Assembly: GCA_038322995.1 (NCBI GenBank)
Contig: JBBQGM010000002.1
Span: 51,508-115,507 of the forward strand
Origin: QHXQ01 sp038322995
GTDB taxonomy: Bacteria; Acidobacteriota; Blastocatellia; Pyrinomonadales; Pyrinomonadaceae
Length of the DNA stretch: 64,000 nucleotides
Direction: 5' to 3'
A model generated the notes under the pieces. The model did no database searches and had not been told where the DNA came from. It saw only the letters and a program-made list of their open reading frames with translations. Shown here one piece after another: positions 41,509 to 49,779 of this stretch (its first letter is position 1; each line of letters starts with the position of its first letter). Position numbers and translations under genes: made by a program.

Positions 41509-42564
41509 ATGAGTCAGACGCTTGAACAGAGGGCCGCGCACGCAGGCGACACGGCGGCGGAGTACGAGACAGTGCGCGGCGGCGGCGCGGGTCTCTTCGA
41601 TCTGTCGGCGCGCGGGCGCATCGAGGTGCGCGGCACGGAGGCGGTGCAGTTTCTCAACGGCCTCATCACAAACGATGTGAAGACGCTCGCGGCGGGCGCG
41701 TGGATGAACGCGGCCTTTCCGAATGTGCAGGGGCGTCTGCTCGCGGCGGTGCGCGTGCTGCGCGCGGGCGACGAACAGACGTTTCTCTTCGACACCGAAG
41801 CGGCCACCCGCGAGCGCGTCCAACAGACGCTCGCACGCTTCACGCTGGCGGGCGATTTCCACGTGCGCGACGTGACGGACGAGACCGCGCAACTATCGTT
41901 GCAAGGCGCGCAAACTGCCGCGCTCATCGCGCAAGTGCTTGGCCCGGACGCCGCCAGCGTCGAGCGCGAGCACGTGGTCGTCGTCACGTGGCGCGAACAG
42001 GCGCTCACGATCATCCGTGCGACGCACACGGGCGAGGACGGATTCGATCTGCTCGCAAGCGCAGACGTGTCGGCTGAATTATCGGCGGCGCTTGTTGCGG
42101 CCGGCGTGCGGGTCTGCGGCGACGATGCGCTTGAACTGTTACGCATCGAAGCGGGCGTGCCGCGCTACGGCGTGGATATGACGGAGACAAACGTCGTGCT
42201 TGAGTCCGTGCCCGCCGATGCCGTCAGCTTTACCAAAGGCTGCTACATCGGGCAGGAGATCATCGCGCGCATACACTGGCGCGGGCACGTGGCGAAGCAG
42301 TTGGCGGGCTTGATATTTGATGATGAACGTCTGCCCGCTGCCGGCGCGCAGATCAAAGCCGCCGACGGGCGCGACATCGGGCGCGTCACATCGGCCATCG
42401 TCTCGCCGCAGCTCAAGCGCGCTATCGCGCTGGCTTACGTGAAATATGATTATCTTGCGCCGGACACGGAAGTGCGCGTCGGCGACGAAGCGGGCGAGCG
42501 CACCGCGCGGGTCGCCGCCTTGCCGTTCGTGCGCGGGAGTTGGTGGCCGAGTTCGGAGCGTTAA
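41509..42564 (+). CDS. ygfZ: YgfZ/GcvT-family folate-binding Fe-S maturation protein
   Basis: 351 residues: an N-terminal GcvT-like fold (RGRIEVRGTEAVQFLNGLITNDV) and the family motif KGCYIGQEIIARIHWRG with the reactive Cys. YgfZ helps maintain Fe-S enzymes (MiaB, RimO type) using folate. Its presence here fits the Fe-S theme. It shares a stop/start base with the next gene. ygfZ-type annotation is well supported by the KGCYxGQE motif. Confidence 0.9.
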   Translation: MSQTLEQRAAHAGDTAAEYETVRGGGAGLFDLSARGRIEVRGTEAVQFLNGLITNDVKTLAAGAWMNAAFPNVQGRLLAAVRVLRAGDEQTFLFDTEAATRERVQQTLARFTLAGDFHVRDVTDETAQLSLQGAQTAALIAQVLGPDAASVEREHVVVVTWREQALTIIRATHTGEDGFDLLASADVSAELSAALVAAGVRVCGDDALELLRIEAGVPRYGVDMTETNVVLESVPADAVSFTKGCYIGQEIIARIHWRGHVAKQLAGLIFDDERLPAAGAQIKAADGRDIGRVTSAIVSPQLKRAIALAYVKYDYLAPDTEVRVGDEAGERTARVAALPFVRGSWWPSSER

Positions 42565-42857
42565 TGATGGGCGACGAGACTTCGGCAATAATGCAGCCCG
42601 ACGATGCGCGCGATCTCGACTTCGCGCAGGCGCGGCTCGCCTACTCGATCATGCAATCGCTGTTGGAGCACACGCGCGTCGTCAGCGACCTGATCGCGCT
42701 GATGGCGCAGACGCTCGACGAAGACACGGTCAAGGCGCTCACCAACACGCCGCACTGGGCCGCTTATCTCGATAGCCGCCGCGCGCTTGAGCGCACGCGC
42801 ACTGACGTGGCGCGGTTCACCGAGATCATGCAGACGCTCGACGGCGCGGACGAGTAA
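42564..42857 (+). CDS. Small helical protein coupled to ygfZ
   Basis: 97 residues, all-helical, acidic, no signal peptide or membrane helix. I do not recognise a family. The ATG at 42564 overlaps the ygfZ stop by one base, so it is probably co-translated. A terminator follows at 42879. Amino-acid composition is normal for this genome. Confidence 0.6.
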   Translation: MMGDETSAIMQPDDARDLDFAQARLAYSIMQSLLEHTRVVSDLIALMAQTLDEDTVKALTNTPHWAAYLDSRRALERTRTDVARFTEIMQTLDGADE

Positions 42858-42878
42858 ACGTAGGCAGCGTTGAGCAAA

Positions 42879-42925
42879 ACGCGCCGGCTGCGGAGAGTCA
42901 TTCTTTGCGGCCGGCGCGTGCTTGT
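42879..42925 (+). terminator. Intrinsic terminator after the ygfZ operon
   Basis: Arms 42879-42891 and 42907-42919 pair at 12 of 13 bases (ACGCGCCGGC core) with a 15-base loop, followed by T-rich sequence (GCTTGTTTACC). Confidence 0.65.
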
Positions 42926-43038
42926 TTACCTTTTATGTTTTATAGCGAACTGCGCTTGCGTGCCATTGCGCGCGCGGGCCGCTGCTCCGCGCGGCGCGCT
43001 AAGAGCGCGCACACATGGACGCGCCTAGCGGTTCGTTG

Positions 43039-43064
43039 GCGGGCCAGCGGCCCGCGCTCCCGGC
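43039..43064. repeat. REP-like palindromic repeat, copy 1
   Basis: GCGGGCCAGCGGCCCGCGCT plus CCCGGC, 26 bases identical to the copy at 45543-45568. The core GCGGGCC-AGC-GGCCCGC is a hairpin. A partial inverse copy (GCGCGGGCCGCTG) is at 42972-42984. It stands 61 bases downstream of the end of the GGDEF-EAL gene. Confidence 0.75.
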
Positions 43065-43125
43065 AAGAGGCGACCGCATCCAATCGCAAACTGCTATCGG
43101 AGTGCGGTTTCGTGTGCTTTTGATA

Positions 43126-45381
43126 TTACACTTCAACCGCGTAGCTCATGACTTTGGCACCGGCCAGCGGGCGAGAGTAAAAGTATCCTTGCGCGTAATC
43201 GCACCCGAACGCGCGCAGTTGGTCAGATTGTTCGACGGTCTCCACACCTTCCGCCATCACGCCCATCCCGAGGTTGTGCGCAAGTTGGATAATCGTCAGC
43301 ACAATCTCCGAGTTTTCGATTTTGCTTGGGCCGCTCGTGTCCATCCGGCTGATAAACGAGCGATCAATCTTCAACAGGTCAACCGGGAAGCGGTGCAGGT
43401 ACGAGAGCGACGAGTAGCCGGTGCCGAAGTCATCAACGTGCAGCTTACAGCCAAGCGCGCGTAGTCCTTCGAGCTTGGTGATGGCTGCTTCCGCTTTCTC
43501 CATCACCGCGCTTTCCGTGATCTCCAAGTTCAAACAACTCGCAGCAAGGCCGGTCTGGCGCAGCGTGGTTTTGATTTGCTCAATAAGGTCGTGTTGAGCA
43601 AACTGCTTGCCTGACAAATTGACGTTGATAGTTAAATCGGCGCGCAGCCGTTCGTGCCACTCGCGCATCTGGCGACACGCTTCCGTTAGCACCCAGCGCC
43701 CGATAGGCAAGATCAAGCCGGTCTCTTCGGCCAGCGGGATAAACGCGGAGGGTGCGATCAGCCCGCGGGCCGGATGTTGCCACCGAACCAACGCCTCAAA
43801 GCCGACGAGCCGGTTGGTTGGCAGCGACAAGATCGGTTGGTAATGGAGGATGAGTTCCGCGCGTTCGACGGCACGCCGCAAATCTGTCTCCACCCGCAAC
43901 AATTCTCTGACGCGCACGTGCATACTCGCATCGAAGATTTCGTGTCTGCCGCAGCCGTACGTTTTCGCGCGATACATCGCCGTGTCGGCATCGCGCAAAA
44001 TTTCTTCCGGCGCGGTATAAGCTGGCATTGAGAGGGCAATCCCGAAGCAGGCGGTGGTGAAGACTTCATGTTCGTCAAGGTGAAAGGGCTGCTTGAACTC
44101 ATGGTGGATGCGTTCAGCCACTACCTCAGCTTCAGCCAAGTCGTTAATGCCCTCGAGCAAGATGGTAAACTCGTCCCCCCCGAGGCGCGCGACCACATCT
44201 TCCGGGCGTAATATCTGCTCCAGTTTACCCGCGACGGCAACCAGCAATTTATCGCCGATGATGTGCCCTAAACTGTCGTTGACGATCTTGAACCGGTCGA
44301 GGTCGAGGAAGAGCACGGCGAAGCGACAGTCTTCGTGCCGGCGCGCACGGGCGATGGTGCGCTTCAAGTGTTCGGTGAAGTAGGCGCGGTTCGGCAATCC
44401 GGTCAGCGCGTCATGCAAGGCTTCGTGCAGGATGCGTTCTTCGGCGTGTTTGCGTTCGGTGATGTCTCGCATCACCTTCACAAAACCGCGTAACTTTCCC
44501 TGAGCATCGTGTAGCGCCTCGACGACGCCGCTCGTCCAGAACCGCGACCCGTCGCGGCGCACATGCCAGCGTTCGTCTTCCGCCGACCCTTCGGCGGCCG
44601 CCATTTTCATCTCGGCTTCAGGCACGCCGGCGGCTTGATCTTCGGCCGTGAAAATGATGGCGACGTGTTGCCCGGTAAATTCCGCTTCTTCATAGCCGAA
44701 GATGCGCTTGACCCCCGGATTCCAACTGCTTATCAGCCCGGCGGCGTCCGTCATAAAGAGCGCATAATCGCGCACGCCCGCGATGAGCAAGCGAAATCGT
44801 TCTTCCGCTTTGTGCAGTTCCTCAATAACATGCGCCCGCTCAAGGCTCTGATCGGTGAGGGCTTGCACGACTTGCTTCAATTCGGCGGTGCGCTCTTGCA
44901 CGCGCTGTTCGAGTTCGTCATGCGCTGCGCGCAACTCATCCACGGCCTGCTTGCTTTCCGTGTCGTCGCGCATCACTTTGGCGAAGCCGCGCAAGCGTCC
45001 AGCTTTGGTTTTGAGCGGCATCACCAGCCCGTTCGCCCAAAAACTCGTTCCGTCTTTGCGCACATGCCAACGCTGGTCTTCGGCGCGCCCCGCAAGGGCG
45101 GCGCGCTCCATCTCCCTTTCAGGCACGCCGCGCGCCACATCATCAGGTGAGAAGATGATGGAGAAGTGTTGGCCGATAAAATCCGCCTCCTCGTAACCGA
45201 GCAGGCGTGCGACACCGGGATTCCAACTAACCATTTGTCCTTTAACGTTGATGGCGAAGATCGCATAGTAGCGCACGTTTTCCACCAACAGGTGGAAAAG
45301 CTCCTCCGACCGTGGTGAAGCTCGCCGCCGCCGCTGTTGCTGCGGCTGAATTGTTGTTAGACCTGCCTCCATGAGACACAC
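43126..45381 (-). CDS. PAS-PAS-GGDEF-EAL cyclic-di-GMP enzyme
   Basis: 751 residues: two PAS domains (about 28-150 and 190-310, each with FAxx...WNPGV and IIF), joined by a coiled coil with RVQERTAELKQVVQAL; a GGDEF domain with intact RLGGDEF; and an EAL domain with intact EALVRW, NLEITES, HVDDFGTGYSSLSYLH and AEGVET. Both domain active sites are complete, so both activities are possible. No signal peptide or membrane helix, so it is a soluble sensor. The PAS repeats are near-duplicates. REP-like repeats stand on both sides. Confidence 0.93.
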   Translation of the reverse strand: MCLMEAGLTTIQPQQQRRRRASPRSEELFHLLVENVRYYAIFAINVKGQMVSWNPGVARLLGYEEADFIGQHFSIIFSPDDVARGVPEREMERAALAGRAEDQRWHVRKDGTSFWANGLVMPLKTKAGRLRGFAKVMRDDTESKQAVDELRAAHDELEQRVQERTAELKQVVQALTDQSLERAHVIEELHKAEERFRLLIAGVRDYALFMTDAAGLISSWNPGVKRIFGYEEAEFTGQHVAIIFTAEDQAAGVPEAEMKMAAAEGSAEDERWHVRRDGSRFWTSGVVEALHDAQGKLRGFVKVMRDITERKHAEERILHEALHDALTGLPNRAYFTEHLKRTIARARRHEDCRFAVLFLDLDRFKIVNDSLGHIIGDKLLVAVAGKLEQILRPEDVVARLGGDEFTILLEGINDLAEAEVVAERIHHEFKQPFHLDEHEVFTTACFGIALSMPAYTAPEEILRDADTAMYRAKTYGCGRHEIFDASMHVRVRELLRVETDLRRAVERAELILHYQPILSLPTNRLVGFEALVRWQHPARGLIAPSAFIPLAEETGLILPIGRWVLTEACRQMREWHERLRADLTINVNLSGKQFAQHDLIEQIKTTLRQTGLAASCLNLEITESAVMEKAEAAITKLEGLRALGCKLHVDDFGTGYSSLSYLHRFPVDLLKIDRSFISRMDTSGPSKIENSEIVLTIIQLAHNLGMGVMAEGVETVEQSDQLRAFGCDYAQGYFYSRPLAGAKVMSYAVEV

Positions 45382-45738
45382 CTCGCACTGTGTTCAAGTA
45401 CGGCACGCTTTGCTTGTGCGTGTTGCTAATTAATGGTGGATCAGAGAAAGAAAAATTCCAGGCGAGGCATTGCGCGAACAACGGACATACTACATCCTTT
45501 TATAGTCGTTGGCGATGCATGAGATCGCCTCGTGCCGGGAGCGCGGGCCAGCGGCCCGCGCTCCCGGCGACACGCACTTGCAAAGTGCGATATAAACTAT
45601 TCGTGTAAAGTCAAATTCAGAGGACTGACGCAGTTGAAACAAAGCCTGCTTGAAAGCACTTGTCCTGTCATGTTTGTGGCCTCCAATAAGTTGTTGCGGC
45701 TTCGTTCAATTGCGTAATGTCTAATGTGATTACTTTGT
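45382..45738. other. Non-coding gap with a REP-like hairpin
   Basis: 357 bases upstream of the GGDEF-EAL gene and downstream of the NYN protein gene. The only clear structure is the palindrome at 45534-45568. No convincing small gene. A minus-strand promoter for the GGDEF-EAL gene presumably lies in 45400-45500. Confidence 0.5.
45534..45568. repeat. REP-like palindromic repeat, copy 2
   Basis: A 16-bp perfect stem, GCCGGGAGCGCGGGCC (45534-45549) and its complement (45553-45568), around the 3-base loop AGC. Its right 26 bases match 43039-43064. The two copies flank the GGDEF-EAL gene. Confidence 0.8.
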
Positions 45739-47484
45739 TCAATCCAGCGGCGCGACGAGCGGCTCTTGTTGCTCGACCGTGTTAGCTGTTTCGGTTGGGA
45801 GTTCCAGCGGTTCATCGCTGACGCTAACAAACTCGCGCGCTGATTGCGCGCCATTCAGGTGGCCGAGCAACCAATCATCGAGCGCCCGCCGTTCCTCAGC
45901 AGCCAATTCCAGTTCGGCATCTTCGCAGAGCTTGAGCACGTCGTCGCGGAAGACTTGCGCGAGTTGCGCGGCCGTGTCCTGTTCCGGATTCTTGCCGAAG
46001 CGATGACCCGTGAAGGTGATGCCTTGCAGGATGAACCAGACGCTCTTGCGCGGAATGGCCGCGCCGCGCTCCAAGCAATAATCGCGCACAGCTTTTGAAG
46101 TGTAAGTGAGATTGAAGGGGCGTTGCGTCAACTCATCGGCGATGGCCGTATAGACGAGCGCGTACTCTTCGGGCGTCAGGCGCGGCGTGCCCGTGACCTG
46201 GCTGACGCGGCGCACAACGTCGGCGAGCGTGGGCGGCAGATGGTCGAGTTTGTCGGGCACGGCGACGAAGCCGTTCGCATCGGGCGGCGCGGGCGGCGCG
46301 TGGCGCGCGGGGTCGTAGAGATAGCCGGGCTGATTCGGCGCGGTCAGGATTTCAAAGTCGAGCGGCGCGGCTCCTTGCAGCAGTAGTTTGAACGTGCCCG
46401 CGCCGGCCCACTCCGTCTCCGTGACCTGTGGCCCCAACGTGCGGATCACGTCGAACGCCGCACGGGCCATGTCCACCGGGTCGGGCGAGTCGGCCACGAA
46501 CTGCCGCACGCGCGCGATGATCTGTTCCTTGAGTTCCGGTTCACAGACCGGCTGCTGCGGCGGCGCCACGAACGGCGTTACGCCTTCTGCCGCCAACGCG
46601 CGTACTTCAAGCGGCAGGGGCGTCTCGACGAGGATGACGCGCCACGGGTCGCCGTCCACCATGCGCAATTCGGGGCGACGGCGGAGCAGTTCGAGCGTGA
46701 GATAGCGGAGCGAAGAGAAGCCGAGCCAGTTGTCGCTGGCGGTGAAGTCGGGGAAAGTTTTGAAGATAAGGACGAGCCCGGTCGCGGGCAGTTCACCTTC
46801 GGCAACTACGGTCTCGTAAACCTTCTGGGCCATCGCCGCCAGCACTTCTTCGTGGGGCGACGGCGGCGGCGGTTCGACGTTTGCGCTCATTTCGCCGGGC
46901 GGCAGCGGCACCATGCCGAGACCATCTTCGATGAAGACATCGTTGCTGACGACGAGATCGGACGCGGCGCGATAAGCGGGCGCGATGGGGCCGATGGTGA
47001 GGATGGCGGTGCGCCGGTCGTGCGCGCGCAAGCGCAACAGCACGGGCGTGAAATCCGAGTCGCCCGACAGGATGACGAACTCGTCGAAGCGCGTGGCATG
47101 GTTCATCAGGTCGAGGATGTCCATCACCATTTGTATGTCCGTGCTGTTCTTGCCGCGTTGCGTGATGGGCGGACAGTCCACGACGGAGAAGGCCGTGCGC
47201 GTGAAGTAGGGCCGGAAGTTATAAAAGAGTTTCGGGTTCAGGTAGCAACGACGAATCAGGATCGCGCGCTTTTGCAAAGTCGTGTCCGTCGTGCCGTTCT
47301 CGCGGCTGGGCATGCCCTGTTCGATCCACGAGAGCCAGCGCGCCGGATAGGTGGCGAAATTCTGCGCGGCTTCGGGGTCAAGCTTGTCCAGTCCAACGTA
47401 GATGTTATCGAAGTCCACGAACAGCGCGGTCTTGATACGGCGGGGTGGTTCGAGTTGCGCGGTCAATTCCAAGGAGCTATTCAT
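45739..47484 (-). CDS. NYN-domain (PIN-like) protein with LOTUS/OST-HTH-like repeats
   Basis: 581 residues. The N-terminal NYN domain has the acidic residues expected for metal-dependent RNase: D24/D26 (VDFDN), D116 (STDIQ), D142 and D144 (SGDSDF). Then come at least two LOTUS/OST-HTH-like modules: about 225-290 (LVLIFKTFPDFTASDNWLGF, SSLRYLTLELL) and about 325-400 (DPVDMARAAFDVIRTLG, EWAGAGTFKLLLQG). A third helical module (about 425-530) precedes a Glu-rich tail. LOTUS domains bind RNA (G4) or effector proteins in eukaryotes; the combination with NYN recalls MARF1. A likely RNA-cleaving regulator. No secretion signal. Next to DUF72, which is in the same orientation. Confidence 0.8.
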   Translation of the reverse strand: MNSSLELTAQLEPPRRIKTALFVDFDNIYVGLDKLDPEAAQNFATYPARWLSWIEQGMPSRENGTTDTTLQKRAILIRRCYLNPKLFYNFRPYFTRTAFSVVDCPPITQRGKNSTDIQMVMDILDLMNHATRFDEFVILSGDSDFTPVLLRLRAHDRRTAILTIGPIAPAYRAASDLVVSNDVFIEDGLGMVPLPPGEMSANVEPPPPSPHEEVLAAMAQKVYETVVAEGELPATGLVLIFKTFPDFTASDNWLGFSSLRYLTLELLRRRPELRMVDGDPWRVILVETPLPLEVRALAAEGVTPFVAPPQQPVCEPELKEQIIARVRQFVADSPDPVDMARAAFDVIRTLGPQVTETEWAGAGTFKLLLQGAAPLDFEILTAPNQPGYLYDPARHAPPAPPDANGFVAVPDKLDHLPPTLADVVRRVSQVTGTPRLTPEEYALVYTAIADELTQRPFNLTYTSKAVRDYCLERGAAIPRKSVWFILQGITFTGHRFGKNPEQDTAAQLAQVFRDDVLKLCEDAELELAAEERRALDDWLLGHLNGAQSAREFVSVSDEPLELPTETANTVEQQEPLVAPLD

Positions 47485-47564
47485 TTTTATCGCCTTTCAA
47501 TGAGCCAAAGACAATACACACAAAACACACACGCGCTAGTTTAACTCAGTCCGGCGCGGAACGG

Positions 47565-48404
47565 TCAGAAAAGAGATGGTTGATCGGCCAACTCGGCCGC
47601 CGCGACAATTGCTTGGCCGAGCAAGCGTTTCAACTTGTTCGCGCTCGCGGGCGCGTGCCCTTCGTAATAGTTGCTGAAATAAGCATAGACGGGCGTGCCG
47701 CGGGCGCACAGGCGTGTGATGGCCTCGCGCCACAGGTTCAAGTTCTCGTCGTGCGGGCGTTGCTCTATGTCGAAGCGCGTCAGATCGCGCGCACCCATCC
47801 AACGCACGTAGGCGAAATCGGCCGACGCTGTCGCGAGCATCTGCCAGAGCGCACGGCGTGCGAGCCATGGCCCTTCGACGAGCGCGACCGCGACGTTGTG
47901 TTGCGCCAACAACTCTGCGATCTCAGCTTGCGCCCAACCGCTGTGCCGAAACTCGACAGCGAAACGCAGGTCGCGCGGCAGACGCGACAGAAAACGTCTG
48001 AGCGCAGCTAGGTTCTCGGCCGTCGCCTCGAACTGCGGCGGCAGTTGCACGAGCGTCACGCCGAGTTTGTCTTTGAGCCGGCGCGCGGCGGTGCAGAACT
48101 CGTTTAAGGTTTCGTCGCCGCTGGCACGCAAGGCCGCTTCGTGCGTGATCGCCTGCGGCAGTTTTAATGAGAACGTGAAACCGGGCGGCGTACGCTGCGC
48201 CCACAGCGCAATCGTCGAGGGCGCGGGCACGGCGTAGAAGGTTGAGTCAACTTCGATGGTGTCGTAGGCGCGGGCGTAGAGTGCGAGCATGTCAACATTG
48301 CGCGTGCCGGGCGGATAGAAGACCGGTTGTGCGGCGGCCGGCGGCGTCACCCAATCATCATAGTTCCAGCCCTGACAGCCGATGCGTGTACACGTCTCAG
48401 ACAT
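47565..48404 (-). CDS. DUF72 (YecE-like) TIM-barrel protein
   Basis: 279 residues with DUF72 motifs: IGCQGWNYDDWV at the N-terminus, ALYARAYDTIEVDSTFYAVP, FTFSLKLPQAITHEAAL, RFAVEFRHSGW, VYAYFSNYYEGHAPASA. The family is a TIM barrel of unknown activity, sometimes linked to tRNA or Fe-S genes. It is 80 bases from the NYN-LOTUS gene and 10 bases from the methyltransferase, so the three may form one transcription unit read right to left. Confidence 0.9.
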   Translation of the reverse strand: MSETCTRIGCQGWNYDDWVTPPAAAQPVFYPPGTRNVDMLALYARAYDTIEVDSTFYAVPAPSTIALWAQRTPPGFTFSLKLPQAITHEAALRASGDETLNEFCTAARRLKDKLGVTLVQLPPQFEATAENLAALRRFLSRLPRDLRFAVEFRHSGWAQAEIAELLAQHNVAVALVEGPWLARRALWQMLATASADFAYVRWMGARDLTRFDIEQRPHDENLNLWREAITRLCARGTPVYAYFSNYYEGHAPASANKLKRLLGQAIVAAAELADQPSLF

Positions 48405-48414
48405 CGCGCCGATT

Positions 48415-49038
48415 CTAGCAGACCTCGCAGACGATCAGTTGCACGATGCCGAGCAGATACCGCTCGACGCGCAACACGCGCAGACCCGCCGCGTCGGCTG
48501 CGAGCGCGGTGCGCCGGTTGAAGTGATCGTCAAACAAGCGTGCGGTGAAAAAGTTGAGCAAGTCGAATAAGGGGCCGAGCAGATTGTCGGGGCGCACGTG
48601 CTCTAGCAACACGACGCGCCCGCCCACGCGCACAACGCGGCGCAACTCGGCGAACGCAACGGGCGGCGACGCGACCGAGCAGAAGACGAGCGTGGCAAAC
48701 GCCGCGTCGAATGCATCGTCGGCGAACGGCAACTGTTCCGCACGGCTTTGCACGAGCTGAATATGCGGCGGGCGTTCAACCTTGCGCCGCGCGTGCCGCA
48801 GCATCTCGCGGCTCAACTCGCTGGCCACGCCACCCGCGCCCGCCGGGTAATAGCGAAAGTTCAACCCCGTGCCCGCGCCCACTTCCAGGAGCCGACTATG
48901 GGCGGGCAACTCGCGCAACGTCGCCGCGCGCAAACGCGCCAGAAACCAACGCTCCAACGGTTGCAGCGCGCGGTCATAGTTGTCTGCGACACGGTCGTAG
49001 CCGGGTGGTTGCGACGGGCGAGATGGTTGCTGGCGCAT
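48415..49038 (-). CDS. Class I SAM-dependent methyltransferase (UbiE/UbiG-like)
   Basis: 207 residues. LLEVGAGTGLNFRYYP is motif I, then ELSREMLRHAR, FDAAFATLVFCSV and VRVGGRVVLLEHV. The pattern DRVADNYDRALQPLERW and the acceptor-free small size are typical of methyltransferases acting on small lipophilic molecules or proteins. The substrate is unknown. It reads away from the cobalamin riboswitch. Confidence 0.85.
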   Translation of the reverse strand: MRQQPSRPSQPPGYDRVADNYDRALQPLERWFLARLRAATLRELPAHSRLLEVGAGTGLNFRYYPAGAGGVASELSREMLRHARRKVERPPHIQLVQSRAEQLPFADDAFDAAFATLVFCSVASPPVAFAELRRVVRVGGRVVLLEHVRPDNLLGPLFDLLNFFTARLFDDHFNRRTALAADAAGLRVLRVERYLLGIVQLIVCEVC

Positions 49039-49251
49039 GATGAATCGTGCTGCGGTTTCAGGGCGGACAGCATTCTAACCGCTCAGCGGGCAGCGCGTGT
49101 AATCGGCGTGCAGCGCGGCTTGACGTGCGCGCCGGGCGGGTGTTAGCGTGACGGCTCGCACTGACAACCGAAACTTTCTGTCAGTCGTTCTTTGCTAATA
49201 CCTTGAATCGCTACTTCGATCCGGCGCGCTTGATGCGTCGTGCGGATCGAC
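49039..49251. other. Upstream region of the cobalamin operon
   Basis: Between divergent genes. A 7-bp inverted repeat (ACTGACA/TGTCAGT, about 49160-49184) and a possible -10 (TAATAC, 49196-49201) precede the riboswitch. CGATCCG/CGGATCG (about 49217-49249) makes a 5' stem. No gene is seen. Confidence 0.45.
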
Positions 49252-49434
49252 CGTCGCAGGTGTGCCCTCAAGAAGAAGGGCGACAAGGGAAGTCGGGTGT
49301 AACGCCCGCACGGTTCCCGCCACTGTGTACCGGCGATTGTGTCGCGGCCGTTTTTTTATGGTCACTCATCTCTCAGCGATGGGGAAGGCCGTGCGGCGAC
49401 ACGTTTGAGCCGGGAGTCAGGAAACCTTGCCTGC
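49252..49434 (+). ncRNA. Cobalamin (B12) riboswitch aptamer
   Basis: Conserved cobalamin-aptamer blocks in order: GCAGGTGTGCC (49256-49266); AAGGGAAGTCGGGTGTAACG followed by CCCGCACGGTTCCCGCCACT (49285-49325), the core of the P3-P6 junction; an extended helix (GTGTCGC.../GCGACAC); and the B12 box region GAGCCGGGAGTCAGGAAACC followed by TTGCCTGC (49407-49434). It precedes a TonB-dependent receptor and btuFDC genes, as expected. A heptad hairpin (49440-49512) and then a terminator (49647-49691) follow, which suggests transcriptional control. High confidence in the class; exact ends are approximate. Confidence 0.9.
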
Positions 49435-49439
49435 ATAAG

Positions 49440-49512
49440 AGCTATTAGCGATTAGCTGTTAGCTGTTAGCTTAAAACAAAAGCTAAGAGCTAATCGCTAA
49501 CAGCTAACAGCT
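49440..49512. repeat. Heptad-repeat hairpin inside the cobalamin leader
   Basis: Left arm 49440-49471: AGCTATT AGCGATT AGCTGTT AGCTGTT AGCT. Right arm 49481-49512: AGCTAAGAGCTAATCGCTAA followed by CAGCTAACAGCT. Pairing 26 of 32, loop of 9. It begins 5 bases after the aptamer's last conserved base. A near-copy lies at 61677-61742. Confidence 0.85.
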
Positions 49513-49646
49513 TTGCCGACGGAGGCGACCGCTAATGCTCCGGGTAAGAGCGAGTGGCGTCGGGCGCTGAACCTGTAGACACGCCGCGGCGGGCGCTGAA
49601 ATTTTTCAACTCGCGCGCCGCCTGTCAGGCTCATTCGTCAACGTGT

Positions 49647-49691
49647 ACGCCCTCGATCTTCCATGCGGAAGATCGAGGGCGTTTCTGTTTT
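49647..49691 (+). terminator. Intrinsic terminator of the cobalamin riboswitch leader
   Basis: A perfect 16-bp stem (49647-49662 and 49667-49682, ACGCCCTCGATCTTCC) with a 4-base loop ATGC, followed by TTCTGTTTT. It stands before the TonB receptor start (49780), the position expected for a ligand-controlled terminator. The antiterminator partner is not obvious by eye. Confidence 0.85.
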
Positions 49692-49779
49692 GATGGGCCA
49701 ATTTGCGTCTTCCCGCTTCTCCTTTCCACCCGCCGTGGCCGCGTCGCCCGTCCGCCCGTTTGGGAAAGGAATGAGGAAC

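Noticed and set aside
49663..49779. Upstream start for the TonB receptor
   Set aside because: It would run through the intrinsic terminator hairpin; the ATG at 49780 (or 49771) begins a proper signal peptide.
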